This document shows positions 35,959-46,411 of a DNA stretch of 64,000 nucleotides, piece by piece. Each line of letters starts with the position of its first letter. The first letter of the stretch is position 1. The stretch comes from Methylomagnum ishizawai (GTDB taxonomy: Bacteria > Pseudomonadota > Gammaproteobacteria > Methylococcales > Methylococcaceae), in the NCBI RefSeq assembly GCF_019670005.1, contig NZ_AP019783.1, positions 3,870,150 to 3,934,149 on the forward strand. Direction: 5' to 3'. The position numbers were made by a program, and so were the translations under genes. Under the pieces are notes generated by a model that was not told the DNA's origin, did no database searches, and saw only the letters and a list, made by a program, of their open reading frames with translations.

Positions 35959-36047
35959 GGCGACCTCCGCAGCCGGTCGCAGCCGTAGACGAGGGCGAGG
36001 CTGGATCCGAAGAAAACCAGGATGAGAAGGAGATACAGGATGTCCAT
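35955..36047 (-). CDS. 30-residue single-helix membrane peptide leading the kdp operon
   Basis: ATG at 36045-36047 with CGAGGTGG upstream. The product is [20 protein letters not shown] plus [10 protein letters not shown], one hydrophobic helix followed by a positively charged tail, so the tail should face the cytoplasm. Its stop overlaps the kdpF start as ATGA, giving a chain of overlapping starts and stops into kdpF and kdpA. Similar short peptides ahead of kdpF are known to me from other proteobacterial kdp operons but have no assigned function. It may be an extra subunit or a translational leader. Confidence 0.7.
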   Translation of the reverse strand: MDILYLLLILVFFGSSLALVYGCDRLRRSP

Positions 36048-36361
36048 AGGGACCACCTCGGGAAAGGTTGGCGTTGCGAACCGGCCCGTTCCGGGCCTAC
36101 CCAGGCCGATGGGCACCGGACCATCGGCATGGCATGATCTTAGGAAAAGGCGGGTAAAAAGTGCGTAAGGTTTCGCGGGGACGGTATAAACAGGGCGTAA
36201 AAATCGCCGACGCGTTGTCGTCGCCCCCGATCCGCCCCGAACACCAGGGGATTAATCGCAAACCGCCGTGGATTCCGTGACTTTTTTCGCACTTCGACGA
36301 TGGAAACTATACGAGACTCAAGACTCAACCATCGTAGGGACGTCCTCGCAGGGAGATCGTT
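36048..36361. promoter_or_regulatory. Promoter region between kdp operon and small plus-strand gene
   Basis: 314 bases between divergent genes. It holds two A-rich boxes, GGGTAAAAAGTGCGTAAGG near 36147 and GGCGTAAAAATCG near 36196, about 50 bases apart, on the kdp-proximal side. These could be binding sites for a KdpE-type regulator, but I have no consensus to match them to in this lineage. Nearer the plus-strand gene are a tandem GACTCAA GACTCAA (36315-36328) and a 7-bp inverted pair ACGATGG/CCATCGT around it. Confidence 0.35.
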
Positions 36362-36574
36362 ATGGACATCCACCCAGCCAACGAATCCGTGGACCTTTCG
36401 CACCTGGGTTATCAACTCCTGGCGATAGCCACCACCGCCGCGGACCTGGCCGCCATCGAACGCCGGGCCAGGGCGGAAAACCTGTTCACGGTGTATACCG
36501 TACATGGTTCCGGCCATACCTATATCTGGGGCCGGGAAGAACGGTGGCTCGGCACCGATATGGAAGCGTATTAG
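36362..36574 (+). CDS. Small hypothetical protein
   Basis: 70 residues, ATG 36362 with AGGGAG seven bases upstream. The sequence is acidic, begins MDIHPANESVDLSHLGYQLL and has a central helix (TAADLAAIERRARAE), then FTVYTVHGSGHTYIWGREER. The composition is normal for a folded cytoplasmic protein; no signal peptide or membrane segment is present. I do not recognise the family. It is divergent from the kdp operon. Confidence 0.55.
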   Translation: MDIHPANESVDLSHLGYQLLAIATTAADLAAIERRARAENLFTVYTVHGSGHTYIWGREERWLGTDMEAY

Positions 36575-36714
36575 GGCGGGCGGCTCGACCGGACCGAGCC
36601 GCCCCGCTTCCGGCCCGGTCGCCAGGGTGGATCGATCCGCCGCATCTGGCATCCAATGGCTCGATTATTGCTGTCGGCGGGAATCGCCGCCAATAACACT
36701 ATTCACCGAGCCGC

Positions 36715-37182
36715 ATGGTCAAAATATCAGAACGCTTATCCCAGCTTTTCAAATCCTCCGCCGAAGCCAGAATCGCCCATGATTTCCTGGAACGGAAACT
36801 CCGCTCGGCCCCCTCCTGGGAAACCGAAGACCCGGTCGCGGCCCTGGGGGCCCTGGCCCTGGCCGAACGCGACCCCGAACGCCTGGGGGCGTGGTGCGGG
36901 GAATGGCTATCCGATGAGCAAATACAGGTCTTGCGGCGGGCGCTGCGCATGGCCGCCCAGCATCAGCGCGTGTACAAGCGCACCGTGATGCTCTCGCCCC
37001 GCGCCCACCTGCTGGTCAAAACCCTGTCCGAACTGGAGGGGCTCAATATGTCCGACGCCATCGAACGGCACTTGGAGCGCGTCCTCGGGGAACGCCATGG
37101 CATGATGTTGCGGACGATGATCGACGAAGGCAGCGGCCAGGTCGACCACGACATCCTACCCGCGGCGGCGGGCGGCGAATGA
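36715..37182 (+). CDS. MatP-like/ribbon-helix-helix candidate DNA-binding protein
   Basis: 155 residues, ATG 36715 (weak ribosome site). The N-terminal half is helical (ARIAHDFLERKL, DPVAALGALALAERDPERLG, SDEQIQVLRRALRMAAQHQR). The C-terminal part, KRTVMLSPRAHLLVKTLSEL then EGLNMSDAIERHLERVL, has the strand-helix-helix layout of ribbon-helix-helix DNA-binding proteins. Overall length, domain order and several positions recall MatP, the enterobacterial Ter-macrodomain organiser, but the match is by eye only. Alternative: an unrelated RHH regulator. It stands alone, 140 bases after the small gene at 36362. Confidence 0.6.
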   Translation: MVKISERLSQLFKSSAEARIAHDFLERKLRSAPSWETEDPVAALGALALAERDPERLGAWCGEWLSDEQIQVLRRALRMAAQHQRVYKRTVMLSPRAHLLVKTLSELEGLNMSDAIERHLERVLGERHGMMLRTMIDEGSGQVDHDILPAAAGGE

Positions 37183-37345
37183 AACCCCGCCCATGTGAAA
37201 ACCCGCACAAATCCGCGTGAAATCACGCATACCGGCCCAGTCCGCCGCGTCGCCAAGCCCGATATACCCCCCATCCCGCCCGTCCCCATTCCCGGCTTCA
37301 TTCCCATCCGGCCAGCGTTTCCGCGGGTTTCCGGCACGGTCCCCC

Positions 37346-38332
37346 TTAGGATAATCCCGGACTATCTTCGCCCGCTTCCAATACCCGCGCGGCGGGTCCG
37401 ACCAGGAGCGGGTCCGGCTCGCAGGCGACCTTGGGATTCTTGTCGGGATAAGGCAGGGCGTAGAGAAAATGGCGCATGCAATTGATCCGGGCGCGTTTCT
37501 TATCGTCGGACTTGATCACCGTCCAGGGCGCGTCGGCGGTATCGGTATGGAAGAACATGGCCTTTTTGGCCTCGGTATATTCGTCCCAGCGGTCCAGGGA
37601 TTTGATGTCGATGGGGCTGAGCTTCCAATGCTTGAGCGGATCGTCGCGGCGGGAAACGAAGCGCCGCAATTGCTCCTCGCGGCTGACCGAGAACCAGTAC
37701 TTGAACAGGTGGATGCCGCTGTTCACCCACATCCGCTCCAACAGCGGGGCTTGGCGCAGGAATTCCAGGTATTCCAAGGGCTTGCAAAAGCCCATGACCC
37801 GCTCGACCCCGGCCCGGTTGTACCAGGAGCGGTCGAAGAACACCATCTCCCCGGCGGTCGGGAAGTGCCCGATATAACGCTGGAAATACCATTGGCCGCG
37901 TTCCACCTCGGTGGGTTTTTCCAAGGCCACGACCCTGGCCCCGCGCGGATTGAGATGCTCCGTGAAGCGCTTGATGGTGCCGCCCTTGCCCGCCGCGTCC
38001 CGCCCCTCGAACAGCACGACCACGCGCTGGCCGGATTGTTTCACCCAGCTCTGCACCTTGAGCAGTTCGATCTGCAATTCCTGCTTGAGCCGCTCGTATT
38101 CGCGCCTGCGCATCCGGCCCGGATAGGGATAGTCCTGGGGCAGCCGGGCTTCGTCGCTGTCCTCCCCGGTGCCCGCGGGGGCGTTGGCGACCAGGAGCGC
38201 GGTGGGTCCGTGGCTGATGGACTCGATTTCCAGCGCGGCTTCCGGGTTGGGCGGTTCCGGGGTTTGCGCCGGGGCGGCGGCGGCGGGATCGGTGGCGGAT
38301 GCGCCGGGGGTTTTGGGTTTGGATCGACTCAT
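37346..38332 (-). CDS. ppk2: Polyphosphate kinase 2 (PPK2, class I)
   Basis: 328 residues. After a Pro/Ala-rich leader of ~75 residues, the PPK2 core begins (RMRRREYERLKQELQIELLK). It has Walker A EGRDAAGKGGTIKR, the lid FDRSWYNRAGVERVMGF and SPIDIKSLDRWDEYTEAKKA, then DKKRARINCMRHFL. PPK2 enzymes use polyphosphate to phosphorylate GDP or ADP, or run in reverse; substrate preference cannot be read here. The ATG has GGAG upstream. The disordered leader is longer than usual. Convergent with no partner; likely monocistronic. Confidence 0.93.
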   Translation of the reverse strand: MSRSKPKTPGASATDPAAAAPAQTPEPPNPEAALEIESISHGPTALLVANAPAGTGEDSDEARLPQDYPYPGRMRRREYERLKQELQIELLKVQSWVKQSGQRVVVLFEGRDAAGKGGTIKRFTEHLNPRGARVVALEKPTEVERGQWYFQRYIGHFPTAGEMVFFDRSWYNRAGVERVMGFCKPLEYLEFLRQAPLLERMWVNSGIHLFKYWFSVSREEQLRRFVSRRDDPLKHWKLSPIDIKSLDRWDEYTEAKKAMFFHTDTADAPWTVIKSDDKKRARINCMRHFLYALPYPDKNPKVACEPDPLLVGPAARVLEAGEDSPGLS

Positions 38333-38523
38333 GGCATAGGCTCCTGGGAGGTCGGGGTCGTGTTATCCACCCCCGAAGTGTAGCGGCAAAACCCCGGTCC
38401 CAAGCGGCGCCGGCGCGACAGGACTCGCGGCGGAGGGGGCGCTGTTGTATCTTCGTGGTTTTGGGCGGCGCGGACGGGAACGCGACCTGGGCCGCGCCCT
38501 AGATTCCGAGGAGGATGGACGAC

Positions 38524-39000
38524 GTGAAGCTGTTGTTTTGTTGCATGGGGAATATCTGCCGTTCCCCGATGGCGGAGGGTTTATTCAGGCGCCTGGCGGA
38601 GGACGCCGGGTTCGGGGACGCGGTCTTCGTCGATTCGGCGGGTACCCATGCCAACTTCCCGGACGCGCCGCCCGACCCGCGCGCCCAAAAAGCCATGGCG
38701 GAACTGGGCATCGATATCAGCGGGCAGCGGGCGCGGGCGGTGCGGCGGGCGGATTTCGAGCGCTTCGACCTGGTCCTGGCCATGGACGGCCACAACTTCG
38801 ACACGCTGCGCTATATCTGCCCCAAGCAGCATGTCCACAAGATCGTGCGGATGCTGGATTACGCCCCCCGGCTCGGGACCCGGAGCCTGCCCGACCCCTT
38901 CCATGCCGACGACGAGGCTTTCATCGAGGTCCGGGAGATGTTGGAAGCCGCGGCGGCGGGATTGCTGGAAGCGCTCAGGCCGAACTTGACCGCGGGCTAA
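38524..39000 (+). CDS. Low-molecular-weight protein-tyrosine phosphatase
   Basis: 158 residues if started at GTG 38524. The ribosome site GAGGAGG (38508-38514) abuts an ATG at 38515, leaving no spacing, but sits nine bases before the GTG, and the resulting MKLLFCCMGNICRSP is the standard family start. The P-loop is CMGNICRS (nucleophile Cys, transition-state Arg); the general-acid Asp is in LPDPFHADD. These enzymes dephosphorylate Tyr or Arg residues; in Gram-negatives they often regulate exopolysaccharide export kinases. No such kinase is adjacent here. Confidence 0.93.
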   Translation: MKLLFCCMGNICRSPMAEGLFRRLAEDAGFGDAVFVDSAGTHANFPDAPPDPRAQKAMAELGIDISGQRARAVRRADFERFDLVLAMDGHNFDTLRYICPKQHVHKIVRMLDYAPRLGTRSLPDPFHADDEAFIEVREMLEAAAAGLLEALRPNLTAG

Positions 39001-39441
39001 GGGCTTGAAAACAGGGGGACCGCGCCGCCATCCCAGCCCCGGCCCCAAAAAAGTCGGGCGCGGGCGCTTGAACAAGATTATTAAGGTTCATAGAATAGCC
39101 GCGCCTTGGGTACGGAGCATTCGGAAAAGCCACCCACGGGCGTAACCCAGGTTACGGCCCCGGCGGACGCCCGGATAAGCGGCGGGGACGTCCGTTGGCG
39201 AATATAAAGGTCTGTTGAGGTAAAAACGCGCTTCCCATCCAAGGCGGGAAACCCACCCGGAACGCCGCGCCCACCGGGCACGACGTTTTGCCGGTCGATC
39301 CAAGGAGCGAAATAACAAAGGCCCGGAGAAAGCCCCGCAAAATCAAGCTTTGTTGCGTAACGCGAAGCCGGCGAGTCCGCGCCATCGTTTATGCGGCAAA
39401 GCTTTTTGTATTATCAGGGCCGCCCCGCCCATCCCGGAAAC
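39001..39441. other. Non-coding region with 16-bp palindrome
   Basis: 441 bases between convergent genes; several open frames here look spurious. The clearest element is CGTAACCCAGGTTACG (39141-39156), a perfect 7+2+7 palindrome of the size bound by dimeric regulators. AT-rich patches near 39065-39095 and GCGTAACGC (around 39356) are also present. No gene start lies within 300 bases of the palindrome in a fitting direction, so it could mark an unannotated small RNA or be unrelated. Confidence 0.35.
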
Positions 39442-40950
39442 TCAAGCTTCGGGATGCCTGCCGTACAGGTGGATCAAACGCGCCAACTCGGCCCCCTGCT
39501 CCTCTTGCAATTGATCCCAGCGGAACCGCCAGCGCCAATTGGTATCGTCCATGGTGCCTGGGGTATTCATCCGATAACCCTTGCCCTGCTCCAAGATATC
39601 CTGCATCGGCAGTATCGCCAACTTCGCCACCGAGGCCAGTGCGGATTGCGCCAAAGCCCAGGGCATTTTCAGGTTGGACTGGCCCAGATACTCGTAGACA
39701 TGGGCCCGCTGCGCCTCCGACAAACCCTCGAACCAAGACAAGGTGGTATCGTTATCGTGGGTGCCGGTATAAACAACGTTGTTCGGGGTATGATTATGCG
39801 GGAGATAAGGATTATCCGGCCCACCGTCGAAGGCGAATTGCAGGATCAGCATACCGGGAATATCGAAGCGGTTGCGCAGCGCCTCCACTTCCGGCGTGAT
39901 AATGCCGAGATTCTCGGCCACGAGGGGTAGGCCCGCGCCATCGAGGGTGGCGAACACGGTGTCGAGCAACGCCGCGCCGGGGGCCTCCACCCAGCGGCCA
40001 TGCATGGCGGTTTCCGATTCGGCGGGAATTTCCCAATAGGCCTCGAATCCCCGGAAATGGTCGATCCTGACCCAGTCGTACAGCGCCAACTGGCTGCGGA
40101 TGCGGTCCAGCCACCAGCGGAAGCCATCCTCCGCCATCCGCGCCCAAAGGTAATGGGGATTGCCCCAACGCTGCCCGGTGGCGGAGAAATAATCCGGCGG
40201 CACCCCGGCCACGACCCGCGCCTGCCCATCCTCCCTGAGGTCGAAATATTCCCGCTGCGCCCAGACATCGGCGCTGTCGCTGGCGATGAAGATGGGCATA
40301 TCGCCGAACAACAGCACCCCGCGCCGCTTGGCGTAGTCCCGCAATTCCCCCCATTGCTGGAAAAAGACGAATTGCTCGAACCCAACCCGCCCCACGCCCT
40401 CCGCCAAGCGCCGCCGGGCCTCGTCCAGCGCGGCGGGTTCGCGGTCGCGCAAGGCGATGGGCCAGTCCTGCCAAGGCCGGTGTTTGAGTTCCTGGCGCAG
40501 GGCGATGAACAGCGCATAATCGGCCAGCCAACCCGCCTGCGCCGCGTAGAACCGCCGGTAGGCTTGGCGGTGTTCGTTGTCTGCCGGCAATTGGGCGAAA
40601 CGCCCGTAAGCCTTGGCCAGGCATTGCCCGCGGTGTCCGGTGGGATCGGGGGCGGTCCAGGCGGCGGCGATATCGGCCTCGTCCAGCCAGCCCCGCCGGA
40701 GCAGCCACTCCAGGTCGATCATCCAGGGGTTGCCGGCGTGGGCCGACAGGCATTGGTAGGGCGAGCCGTCGGGATGGGTGGGGCCGATGGGCAGGGTCTG
40801 CCAGACCGTGACGCCATGGTCGGCGAGGAAATCCACGAAGCGGTAGGCGTGAGCGCCGAGGTCGCCATTATCGGGGAGGCCGGGCAGGGAAGTGATGTGC
40901 AACAGGACGCCGGCGCGGCGCCGGTCGAGGATACTATGGGCTTGCGTCAC
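39442..40950 (-). CDS. malQ: 4-alpha-glucanotransferase (amylomaltase)
   Basis: 502 residues; the start is GTG at 40948-40950 with AGGTGTG upstream. GH77 enzyme that disproportionates maltodextrins. Motifs: RRAGVLLHITSLPG at the start, GSPYQCLSAHAGNPWMID, the nucleophile Asp in VRIDHFRGFEAYWEIPA, acid/base Glu in VAENLGIITPEVE and the third Asp in YTGTHDNDTT. It fits with the glg genes beside it for glycogen turnover. It follows glgC on the same strand, separated by a terminator, so it has its own promoter within 40951-41170. Confidence 0.95.
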   Translation of the reverse strand: MTQAHSILDRRRAGVLLHITSLPGLPDNGDLGAHAYRFVDFLADHGVTVWQTLPIGPTHPDGSPYQCLSAHAGNPWMIDLEWLLRRGWLDEADIAAAWTAPDPTGHRGQCLAKAYGRFAQLPADNEHRQAYRRFYAAQAGWLADYALFIALRQELKHRPWQDWPIALRDREPAALDEARRRLAEGVGRVGFEQFVFFQQWGELRDYAKRRGVLLFGDMPIFIASDSADVWAQREYFDLREDGQARVVAGVPPDYFSATGQRWGNPHYLWARMAEDGFRWWLDRIRSQLALYDWVRIDHFRGFEAYWEIPAESETAMHGRWVEAPGAALLDTVFATLDGAGLPLVAENLGIITPEVEALRNRFDIPGMLILQFAFDGGPDNPYLPHNHTPNNVVYTGTHDNDTTLSWFEGLSEAQRAHVYEYLGQSNLKMPWALAQSALASVAKLAILPMQDILEQGKGYRMNTPGTMDDTNWRWRFRWDQLQEEQGAELARLIHLYGRHPEA

Positions 40951-41169
40951 TTCACACCTACCGTCGATGGGGGATTGGGGGGATATTGGTTCGATTGCAT
41001 GTCGCTGCTTGAGGGAATGGGCCGGTTAGGCCGATGGCCTGGGGCGGTGAAGCCCGATGGGGTTGAACGGAAGCCGGGACGGGACCGGGGGGATGGCATC
41101 GGTTAGGGGCGGCAGCCATGGACTGGGAGGATTGGCGTGTCGCGTGGATCGCTCAGGGATGGCGGACCG

Positions 41170-41208
41170 AAAAAGGCGGAACCCGGTGGGGCCGGGCTCC
41201 GCGGTTCC
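41170..41208 (-). terminator. Intrinsic terminator of glgC
   Basis: Read on the minus strand, GGAACC-C/G-rich stem (41208 down to 41178; GGAACCGCGG pairs with CCGGGTTCC with one mismatch) is followed by GCCTTTTT. It lies 70 bases beyond the glgC stop. The remaining part of the 328-base gap (40951-41278) shows no gene and should carry the malQ promoter. Confidence 0.6.
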
Positions 41209-41278
41209 AGGCACAAATATTATTTTATGCCCGAGGGGGAAATAAAGACCGTGGGACGAAATAAAAGCGCACCCTCCG

Positions 41279-42550
41279 TTAGCGGGCGAAATGCAGCCGC
41301 TGCCCCAGGGCGTCCGGGGTGACCAGCACCACGCCGCCGGGGCTGACATGGAAACGCTTGCGGTCTTCCTCCGGATTCTCGCCGATGACGGTATTGGGCG
41401 GGATATGGCAGCCGCGGTCGATGATGGCCTTGGTGATGCGGCAATGGCGGCCGATGTTCACCTCGGGCAGGATCACCGAATCCTTCACCACCGCGTAGGA
41501 GTTCACCCGCACATTGCTGAACAGCAGCGAGTGCCGGACCTCCGAACCCGAGATGATGCAGCCGCCCGAGACCATCGAATCCACCGCCATGCCGCGGCGG
41601 TCGTCGTCGTCGAACACGAACTTGGCCGGCGGGGTCTGGGCCTGGTAGGTCCAGATCGGCCAATCGTGGTCGTAGAGGTTGAGTTCGGGGTCCACGCCGA
41701 TCAATTCCATATTGGCCGCCCAATAGGAATCCACCGTGCCCACGTCGCGCCAATAGGCTTGCACGCCGCTTTGCGCGTCGCGGAAGGGATAGGCGAACAC
41801 CCGGTATTTCTTGATGATCGAGGGAATGATGTCCTTGCCGAAATCGTGGCTGGAACCGGGGGTGTCGGCGTCCTTGATGAGTTGCTCGAATAGGAAGCTG
41901 GTGTTGAAGACGTAGATGCCCATCGAAGCCAGGGCGGTATCCGGGCGGTTGGGCATGGGCGGGGGATTCTGCGGCTTCTCGACGAAATCGATGATGCGCT
42001 TGTTGTCGTCGACGTGCATGACGCCGAACTCCCTGGCTTCGGCGATGGGCACCTCCATGCAGCCGATGGTGAGGTCGGCTTCCATTTCGGCGTGGTAGGC
42101 CATCATCAAGCCGTAGTCCATCTTGTAGACGTGGTCGCCGGCCAGGATCAGGATGTACTCGGAGTTTTGCTGGCGCAGGATATCGAGGTTCTGGTAAACG
42201 GCGTCGGCGGTACCGGCATACCAGGATTCTTGTAAACGCTGCTGGGCCGGGAGGATATCCACGAACTCGCCCAGTTCGGCGCGGAGGAAACCCCAACCTT
42301 GCTGGATATGGCGGATCAGGGAGTCGGCCTTATACTGGGTCAATACCCCGATTTGGCGTATCCCCGAATTGAGGCAGTTGGACAGCGGAAAATCGATGAT
42401 ACGGAACTTCCCCCCGAAGGGGACGGCGGGTTTGGCCCGCCATTCGGTGAGTTTGTAGAGGCGGCTACCGCGTCCCCCGGCCAGAATCAGCGCCAAAGTG
42501 TGCCGGGTGAGGCGGCTAACGAAGCGGGAGGAATGCATCGATTCTGGCAT
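41279..42550 (-). CDS. glgC: Glucose-1-phosphate adenylyltransferase
   Basis: 423 residues. Makes ADP-glucose from glucose-1-phosphate and ATP, the committed step of glycogen synthesis. Motifs: [18 protein letters not shown] (nucleotide and effector site), [40 protein letters not shown]-type [12 protein letters not shown] and a C-terminal beta-helix ([20 protein letters not shown]). ATG at 42548-42550 has AGAGGAG upstream. It is divergent from glgB across 119 bases, so a shared bidirectional promoter region is likely. Confidence 0.96.
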   Translation of the reverse strand: MPESMHSSRFVSRLTRHTLALILAGGRGSRLYKLTEWRAKPAVPFGGKFRIIDFPLSNCLNSGIRQIGVLTQYKADSLIRHIQQGWGFLRAELGEFVDILPAQQRLQESWYAGTADAVYQNLDILRQQNSEYILILAGDHVYKMDYGLMMAYHAEMEADLTIGCMEVPIAEAREFGVMHVDDNKRIIDFVEKPQNPPPMPNRPDTALASMGIYVFNTSFLFEQLIKDADTPGSSHDFGKDIIPSIIKKYRVFAYPFRDAQSGVQAYWRDVGTVDSYWAANMELIGVDPELNLYDHDWPIWTYQAQTPPAKFVFDDDDRRGMAVDSMVSGGCIISGSEVRHSLLFSNVRVNSYAVVKDSVILPEVNIGRHCRITKAIIDRGCHIPPNTVIGENPEEDRKRFHVSPGGVVLVTPDALGQRLHFAR

Positions 42551-42669
42551 GGGCTAAAGCTCCTCTAAGAGAAAGGTGACGCACACCGAAAGCCCAAATT
42601 TGTTAACATTAGGACCGGTGTTCGGGTATCCATAAGACCGCGACATTCTACTCTCAGAGGCCAAATAAA

Positions 42670-44937
42670 GTGAACTCGACCGAAGCGGGCCGCGCCGCCG
42701 GACACGCAGACGAAGCGGATCCGATATCCGAACTCCAGCGCATCATCACCGCCCGCCATCCCGATCCCTTCGCGGTATTGGGCCGGCACCCGGCTCCGGG
42801 GGGCGAGGTGCTGCGGGCCTTGCTGCCACGGGCGGAAGCCGTGCGCCTCGGCACCGACGGCCCCCCATTCCAGCGCGTTCCCGGCACGCCCCTGTTCGAA
42901 TGCCGGCTGGACCGCGCCGCCAAGCTCCCCCGCCATTACCGGCTGTCCTGGACCGACGGGACCGGGCAAACCCACGAATATTGCGATCCCTACACTTTCC
43001 CGCCGCAGATATCCGACTTCGACCTCTACCTGTTCGGCGAGGGCAAGCATTGGCATATCCACCGCATCCTCGGCACCCACCCGCAGACGGTCGATGGCAT
43101 TCCAGGCGTCCGCTTCGCGACCTGGGCACCCAATGCCGAGCGGGTCAGCGTGGTCGGCGACTTCAACGCCTGGGATGGACGCTGCCATCCGCTGCGGATG
43201 CGGGGCGGCGGCGGGGTCTGGGAGTTGTTCGTCCCGGAAATCGCGCCGGGCACGGTCTATAAATTCGAAATCCGCAACCGCCAGCACGGCACGGTCCTGC
43301 TCAAGACCGATCCCTACGGGCGTCAATTCGAGGTCCGCCCCGACAACGCCGCCATCGTCGCCGCCGCCCCGGAATACGCTTGGGCCGACGCGGCCTGGAT
43401 CGAGGACCGCAAAAGCCGCGACTGGCTGCACGAACCCCTGTCGGTGTACGAAGTCCATCTCGGCTCCTGGCAGCGGGACCACGACGGCGGCTTCCTCAAC
43501 TACCGCGTCCTGGCCGAGCGCCTCGTGGCCCATGCGAAGGCCCATGGCTTCACCCATATCGAACTCCTGCCCATCACCGAGCATCCCTACGATGGCTCCT
43601 GGGGCTATCAAACCACCGGTTATTTCGCCCCGACCAGCCGCTTCGGCACGCCGGACGATTTCCGCGCCTTCGTCGATCATTGCCATACCCATGGCATCGG
43701 CGTGTTGCTCGACTGGGTGCCGGCCCATTTCCCCAAGGACGCCCACGGGCTGGCCTGGTTCGACGGCACGCCGCTCTATGAGCACGAAGACCCCAGATTG
43801 GGCGAACACCGCGACTGGGGCACCTTGATCTACAACTTCGGGCGCAACGAAGTCCGCAACTTCCTGATCGGCAGCGCCTTGTTCTGGCTGGAGGAATTCC
43901 ATCTCGACGGGCTCAGGGTCGACGCCGTGGCCTCGATGCTGTACCTGGATTATTCCCGCGAGCCGGGCGACTGGATTCCCAACAAATACGGCGGCAACGA
44001 AAACCTGGAAGCCATCGCCTTCCTGCGGGAACTCAACACCGTCGCCCACCAGCAATTCCCCGGCACCCTGGTCGTCGCCGAGGAATCCACCGCCTGGCCG
44101 CAAGTCACCCGTCCGACCTGGACCGGCGGCCTGGGCTTCTCCCTGAAATGGAACATGGGCTGGATGCACGACACCCTGGTCTACATGGGCAAAGACCCAG
44201 TGCATCGCCAATACCACCACGACCAACTGACCTTCGGCCTACTGTACGCCTTCACCGAGAACTTCATCCTACCGTTCTCGCATGACGAAGTGGTGCATGG
44301 CAAAAAATCCCTGCTGGGCAAGATGCCGGGCGACGAATGGCGGCGCTTCGCCAACCTCCGGCTGCTCTACACCTTCATGTTCACCTATCCCGGCAAGAAG
44401 CTGCTGTTCATGGGCTGCGAATTCGCCCAGGCCGAGGAATGGAACGCCGCCAAAACCCTGGACTGGTATCTCTACGACCGCGCCAACCACCGCGGCATCG
44501 CCACCCTGGTCGGCGACCTCAACCGCATCTATACCCGCTACCCCGCCCTATACCGCTACGATGGCGACGGCCAGGGCTTCGAATGGATCGATTGCCACGA
44601 CGCCCCGCAATCGGTGCTGAGCTACATCCGCCGGGCCAAGGACGAGTTCGTGGCGGTGGCCTTCAACTTCACGCCCATCCCCCGCCATAACTACCGCATC
44701 GGCGTCCCGGCGGCCGGCACCTACCGCGAAATCTTCAATTCCGACTCGATCTACTACGGCGGCAGCAATATGGGCAACCCGCCGCTGGAAGCCGAACCCC
44801 AGGCCTGGATGGGCCGTCCCTATGCCCTCAACATCACCCTGCCGCCCCTGGCCGGGATCGTCCTGATCCGCGAGCAGCCCGAGGCGGCGCTACCCGAAAC
44901 ACCCGGTGCCAAGGACGCGCCAGAAGTCGCTCCATGA
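42670..44937 (+). CDS. glgB: 1,4-alpha-glucan branching enzyme
   Basis: 755 residues; GTG start at 42670 with AGAGG upstream. N-terminal CBM48-type modules ([32 protein letters not shown]) precede the GH13 barrel: [29 protein letters not shown], the nucleophile in [17 protein letters not shown], acid/base Glu in [10 protein letters not shown] and [10 protein letters not shown]. It introduces alpha-1,6 branches in glycogen. The last bases overlap the glgA start (ATGA). Confidence 0.97.
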   Translation: MNSTEAGRAAGHADEADPISELQRIITARHPDPFAVLGRHPAPGGEVLRALLPRAEAVRLGTDGPPFQRVPGTPLFECRLDRAAKLPRHYRLSWTDGTGQTHEYCDPYTFPPQISDFDLYLFGEGKHWHIHRILGTHPQTVDGIPGVRFATWAPNAERVSVVGDFNAWDGRCHPLRMRGGGGVWELFVPEIAPGTVYKFEIRNRQHGTVLLKTDPYGRQFEVRPDNAAIVAAAPEYAWADAAWIEDRKSRDWLHEPLSVYEVHLGSWQRDHDGGFLNYRVLAERLVAHAKAHGFTHIELLPITEHPYDGSWGYQTTGYFAPTSRFGTPDDFRAFVDHCHTHGIGVLLDWVPAHFPKDAHGLAWFDGTPLYEHEDPRLGEHRDWGTLIYNFGRNEVRNFLIGSALFWLEEFHLDGLRVDAVASMLYLDYSREPGDWIPNKYGGNENLEAIAFLRELNTVAHQQFPGTLVVAEESTAWPQVTRPTWTGGLGFSLKWNMGWMHDTLVYMGKDPVHRQYHHDQLTFGLLYAFTENFILPFSHDEVVHGKKSLLGKMPGDEWRRFANLRLLYTFMFTYPGKKLLFMGCEFAQAEEWNAAKTLDWYLYDRANHRGIATLVGDLNRIYTRYPALYRYDGDGQGFEWIDCHDAPQSVLSYIRRAKDEFVAVAFNFTPIPRHNYRIGVPAAGTYREIFNSDSIYYGGSNMGNPPLEAEPQAWMGRPYALNITLPPLAGIVLIREQPEAALPETPGAKDAPEVAP

Positions 44938-46406
44938 AAAAAATCCTGTTCGTCACCAGCGAAGCCTATCCCCTCATCAAAACCGGCGGCTTGGCCGATG
45001 TCTCCGGCAGCCTGCCCATCGCGCTACGGGCCTTGGGCCACGATGTCCGCATCCTGATGCCGGGCTACGAACCGGCCATCGCGGCCGGCGAATTCCAAAC
45101 GGTCAAGGTGCTGCACAAAGACAAAGGCATCGCCATCCTGGAAGGGCTGCTACCCGGCTCCGAGGTGCCGGTATGGCTGCTGACCCATGACGATTATTTC
45201 GCCCGGCCCGGCAACCCCTATCTGGCCACCGACGGCCAGCCCTGGGAAGACAACCCCGAGCGCTTCGCCCTGCTCTGCCATGTGGCGGCGGAAATCGCCA
45301 TGGACCGGCTGGGCCTCGGCTGGCGGCCCCAGGTCGCCCACGGCAACGATTGGCAAAGCGGCCTGGTGCCGGTCCTGCTGGGCGACGAACCGGGCCGGCC
45401 CGCGACCGTGTTCACCATCCACAACCTGGCCTACCAAGGCGTGTTCCCCTACGCGACCTTCCAGAAGCTGCGCCTGCCGCAACGCTTCTGGTCGGCCCAC
45501 GCCCTGGAATTCTACGGCCAGATGTCGTTCATCAAGGGGGGTCTCGCCTTCGCCGACCGCATCAGCACCGTCAGCCCCACCTATGCCCAGGAAATCCAGG
45601 GCGGCGAATTCGGCTGCGGCCTGGAAGGCCTGCTGAGCCACCGCCGCGAACGCCTCAGCGGCATCATCAACGGCATCGACGCCGAAGCCTGGAACCCGGC
45701 CACCGATCCCTTCCTGCCGACCCATTTCGATGTGGCGGGCCTGTCCAAGCGGGCCGAAAACAAAGCCGCCCTGCAACAAAGCTTCGGCCTGCCGCCCGAC
45801 CCCGATATCGCCGTGCTGGCCTGGGTCGGGCGCCTGGTGCAGCAAAAGGGCATCGACCTCGTCATCGACCTCTTGCCCAAGCTGGCCGGCCTGCCCTTGC
45901 AGCTGGTGGTGGTCGGCAGCGGCGAAGACCGCTACCAACGCCTGCTGCAGCGCTGGGCCAAGCTCTACCCGGACAAGATTTCGGTCAAGCTGGGCTACGA
46001 CGAATCCAGCGCCCACCTGCTGGAAGCGGGCACCGACCTGTTCCTGATGCCCTCGCGGTTCGAACCTTGCGGGTTGAACCAGATGTACAGCCAGCGCTAT
46101 GGCGCGGTGCCGGTGGTGCGCCGGGTTGGCGGGCTGGCCGATACCGTGGTGGACGCCGATCCCGCCCACCTCGCGGCGGGCACGGCCACCGGCATCGTGT
46201 TCGACGAGCCGACCCCGGCGGCGCTGCTGCTCGCCATCCAGCGCGGCTTGGCCCTGTTCCAGGACAAGGCCGCTTGGCGGCGGGTGCAAGCGGCCGGGAT
46301 GAACAAGGAATTTTCCTGGGAAGCCAGCGCCCAGCGCTATCTGGAGCTTTACGAATTGGCGTTGCAAGACCGCACCCAGGCCGGCAGCCTGCTCGGAACC
46401 GCCTGA
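44934..46406 (+). CDS. glgA: Glycogen synthase
   Basis: 490 residues. Transfers glucose from ADP-glucose to growing alpha-1,4 chains (GT5). Motifs: [20 protein letters not shown] with the ADP-glucose-binding [44 protein letters not shown], and the C-terminal [20 protein letters not shown]. The ATG overlaps the glgB stop by four bases, so the two are translationally coupled. The secretin-like gene follows five bases after its stop. Confidence 0.97.
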   Translation: MKKILFVTSEAYPLIKTGGLADVSGSLPIALRALGHDVRILMPGYEPAIAAGEFQTVKVLHKDKGIAILEGLLPGSEVPVWLLTHDDYFARPGNPYLATDGQPWEDNPERFALLCHVAAEIAMDRLGLGWRPQVAHGNDWQSGLVPVLLGDEPGRPATVFTIHNLAYQGVFPYATFQKLRLPQRFWSAHALEFYGQMSFIKGGLAFADRISTVSPTYAQEIQGGEFGCGLEGLLSHRRERLSGIINGIDAEAWNPATDPFLPTHFDVAGLSKRAENKAALQQSFGLPPDPDIAVLAWVGRLVQQKGIDLVIDLLPKLAGLPLQLVVVGSGEDRYQRLLQRWAKLYPDKISVKLGYDESSAHLLEAGTDLFLMPSRFEPCGLNQMYSQRYGAVPVVRRVGGLADTVVDADPAHLAAGTATGIVFDEPTPAALLLAIQRGLALFQDKAAWRRVQAAGMNKEFSWEASAQRYLELYELALQDRTQAGSLLGTA

Positions 46407-46411
46407 ACCCC

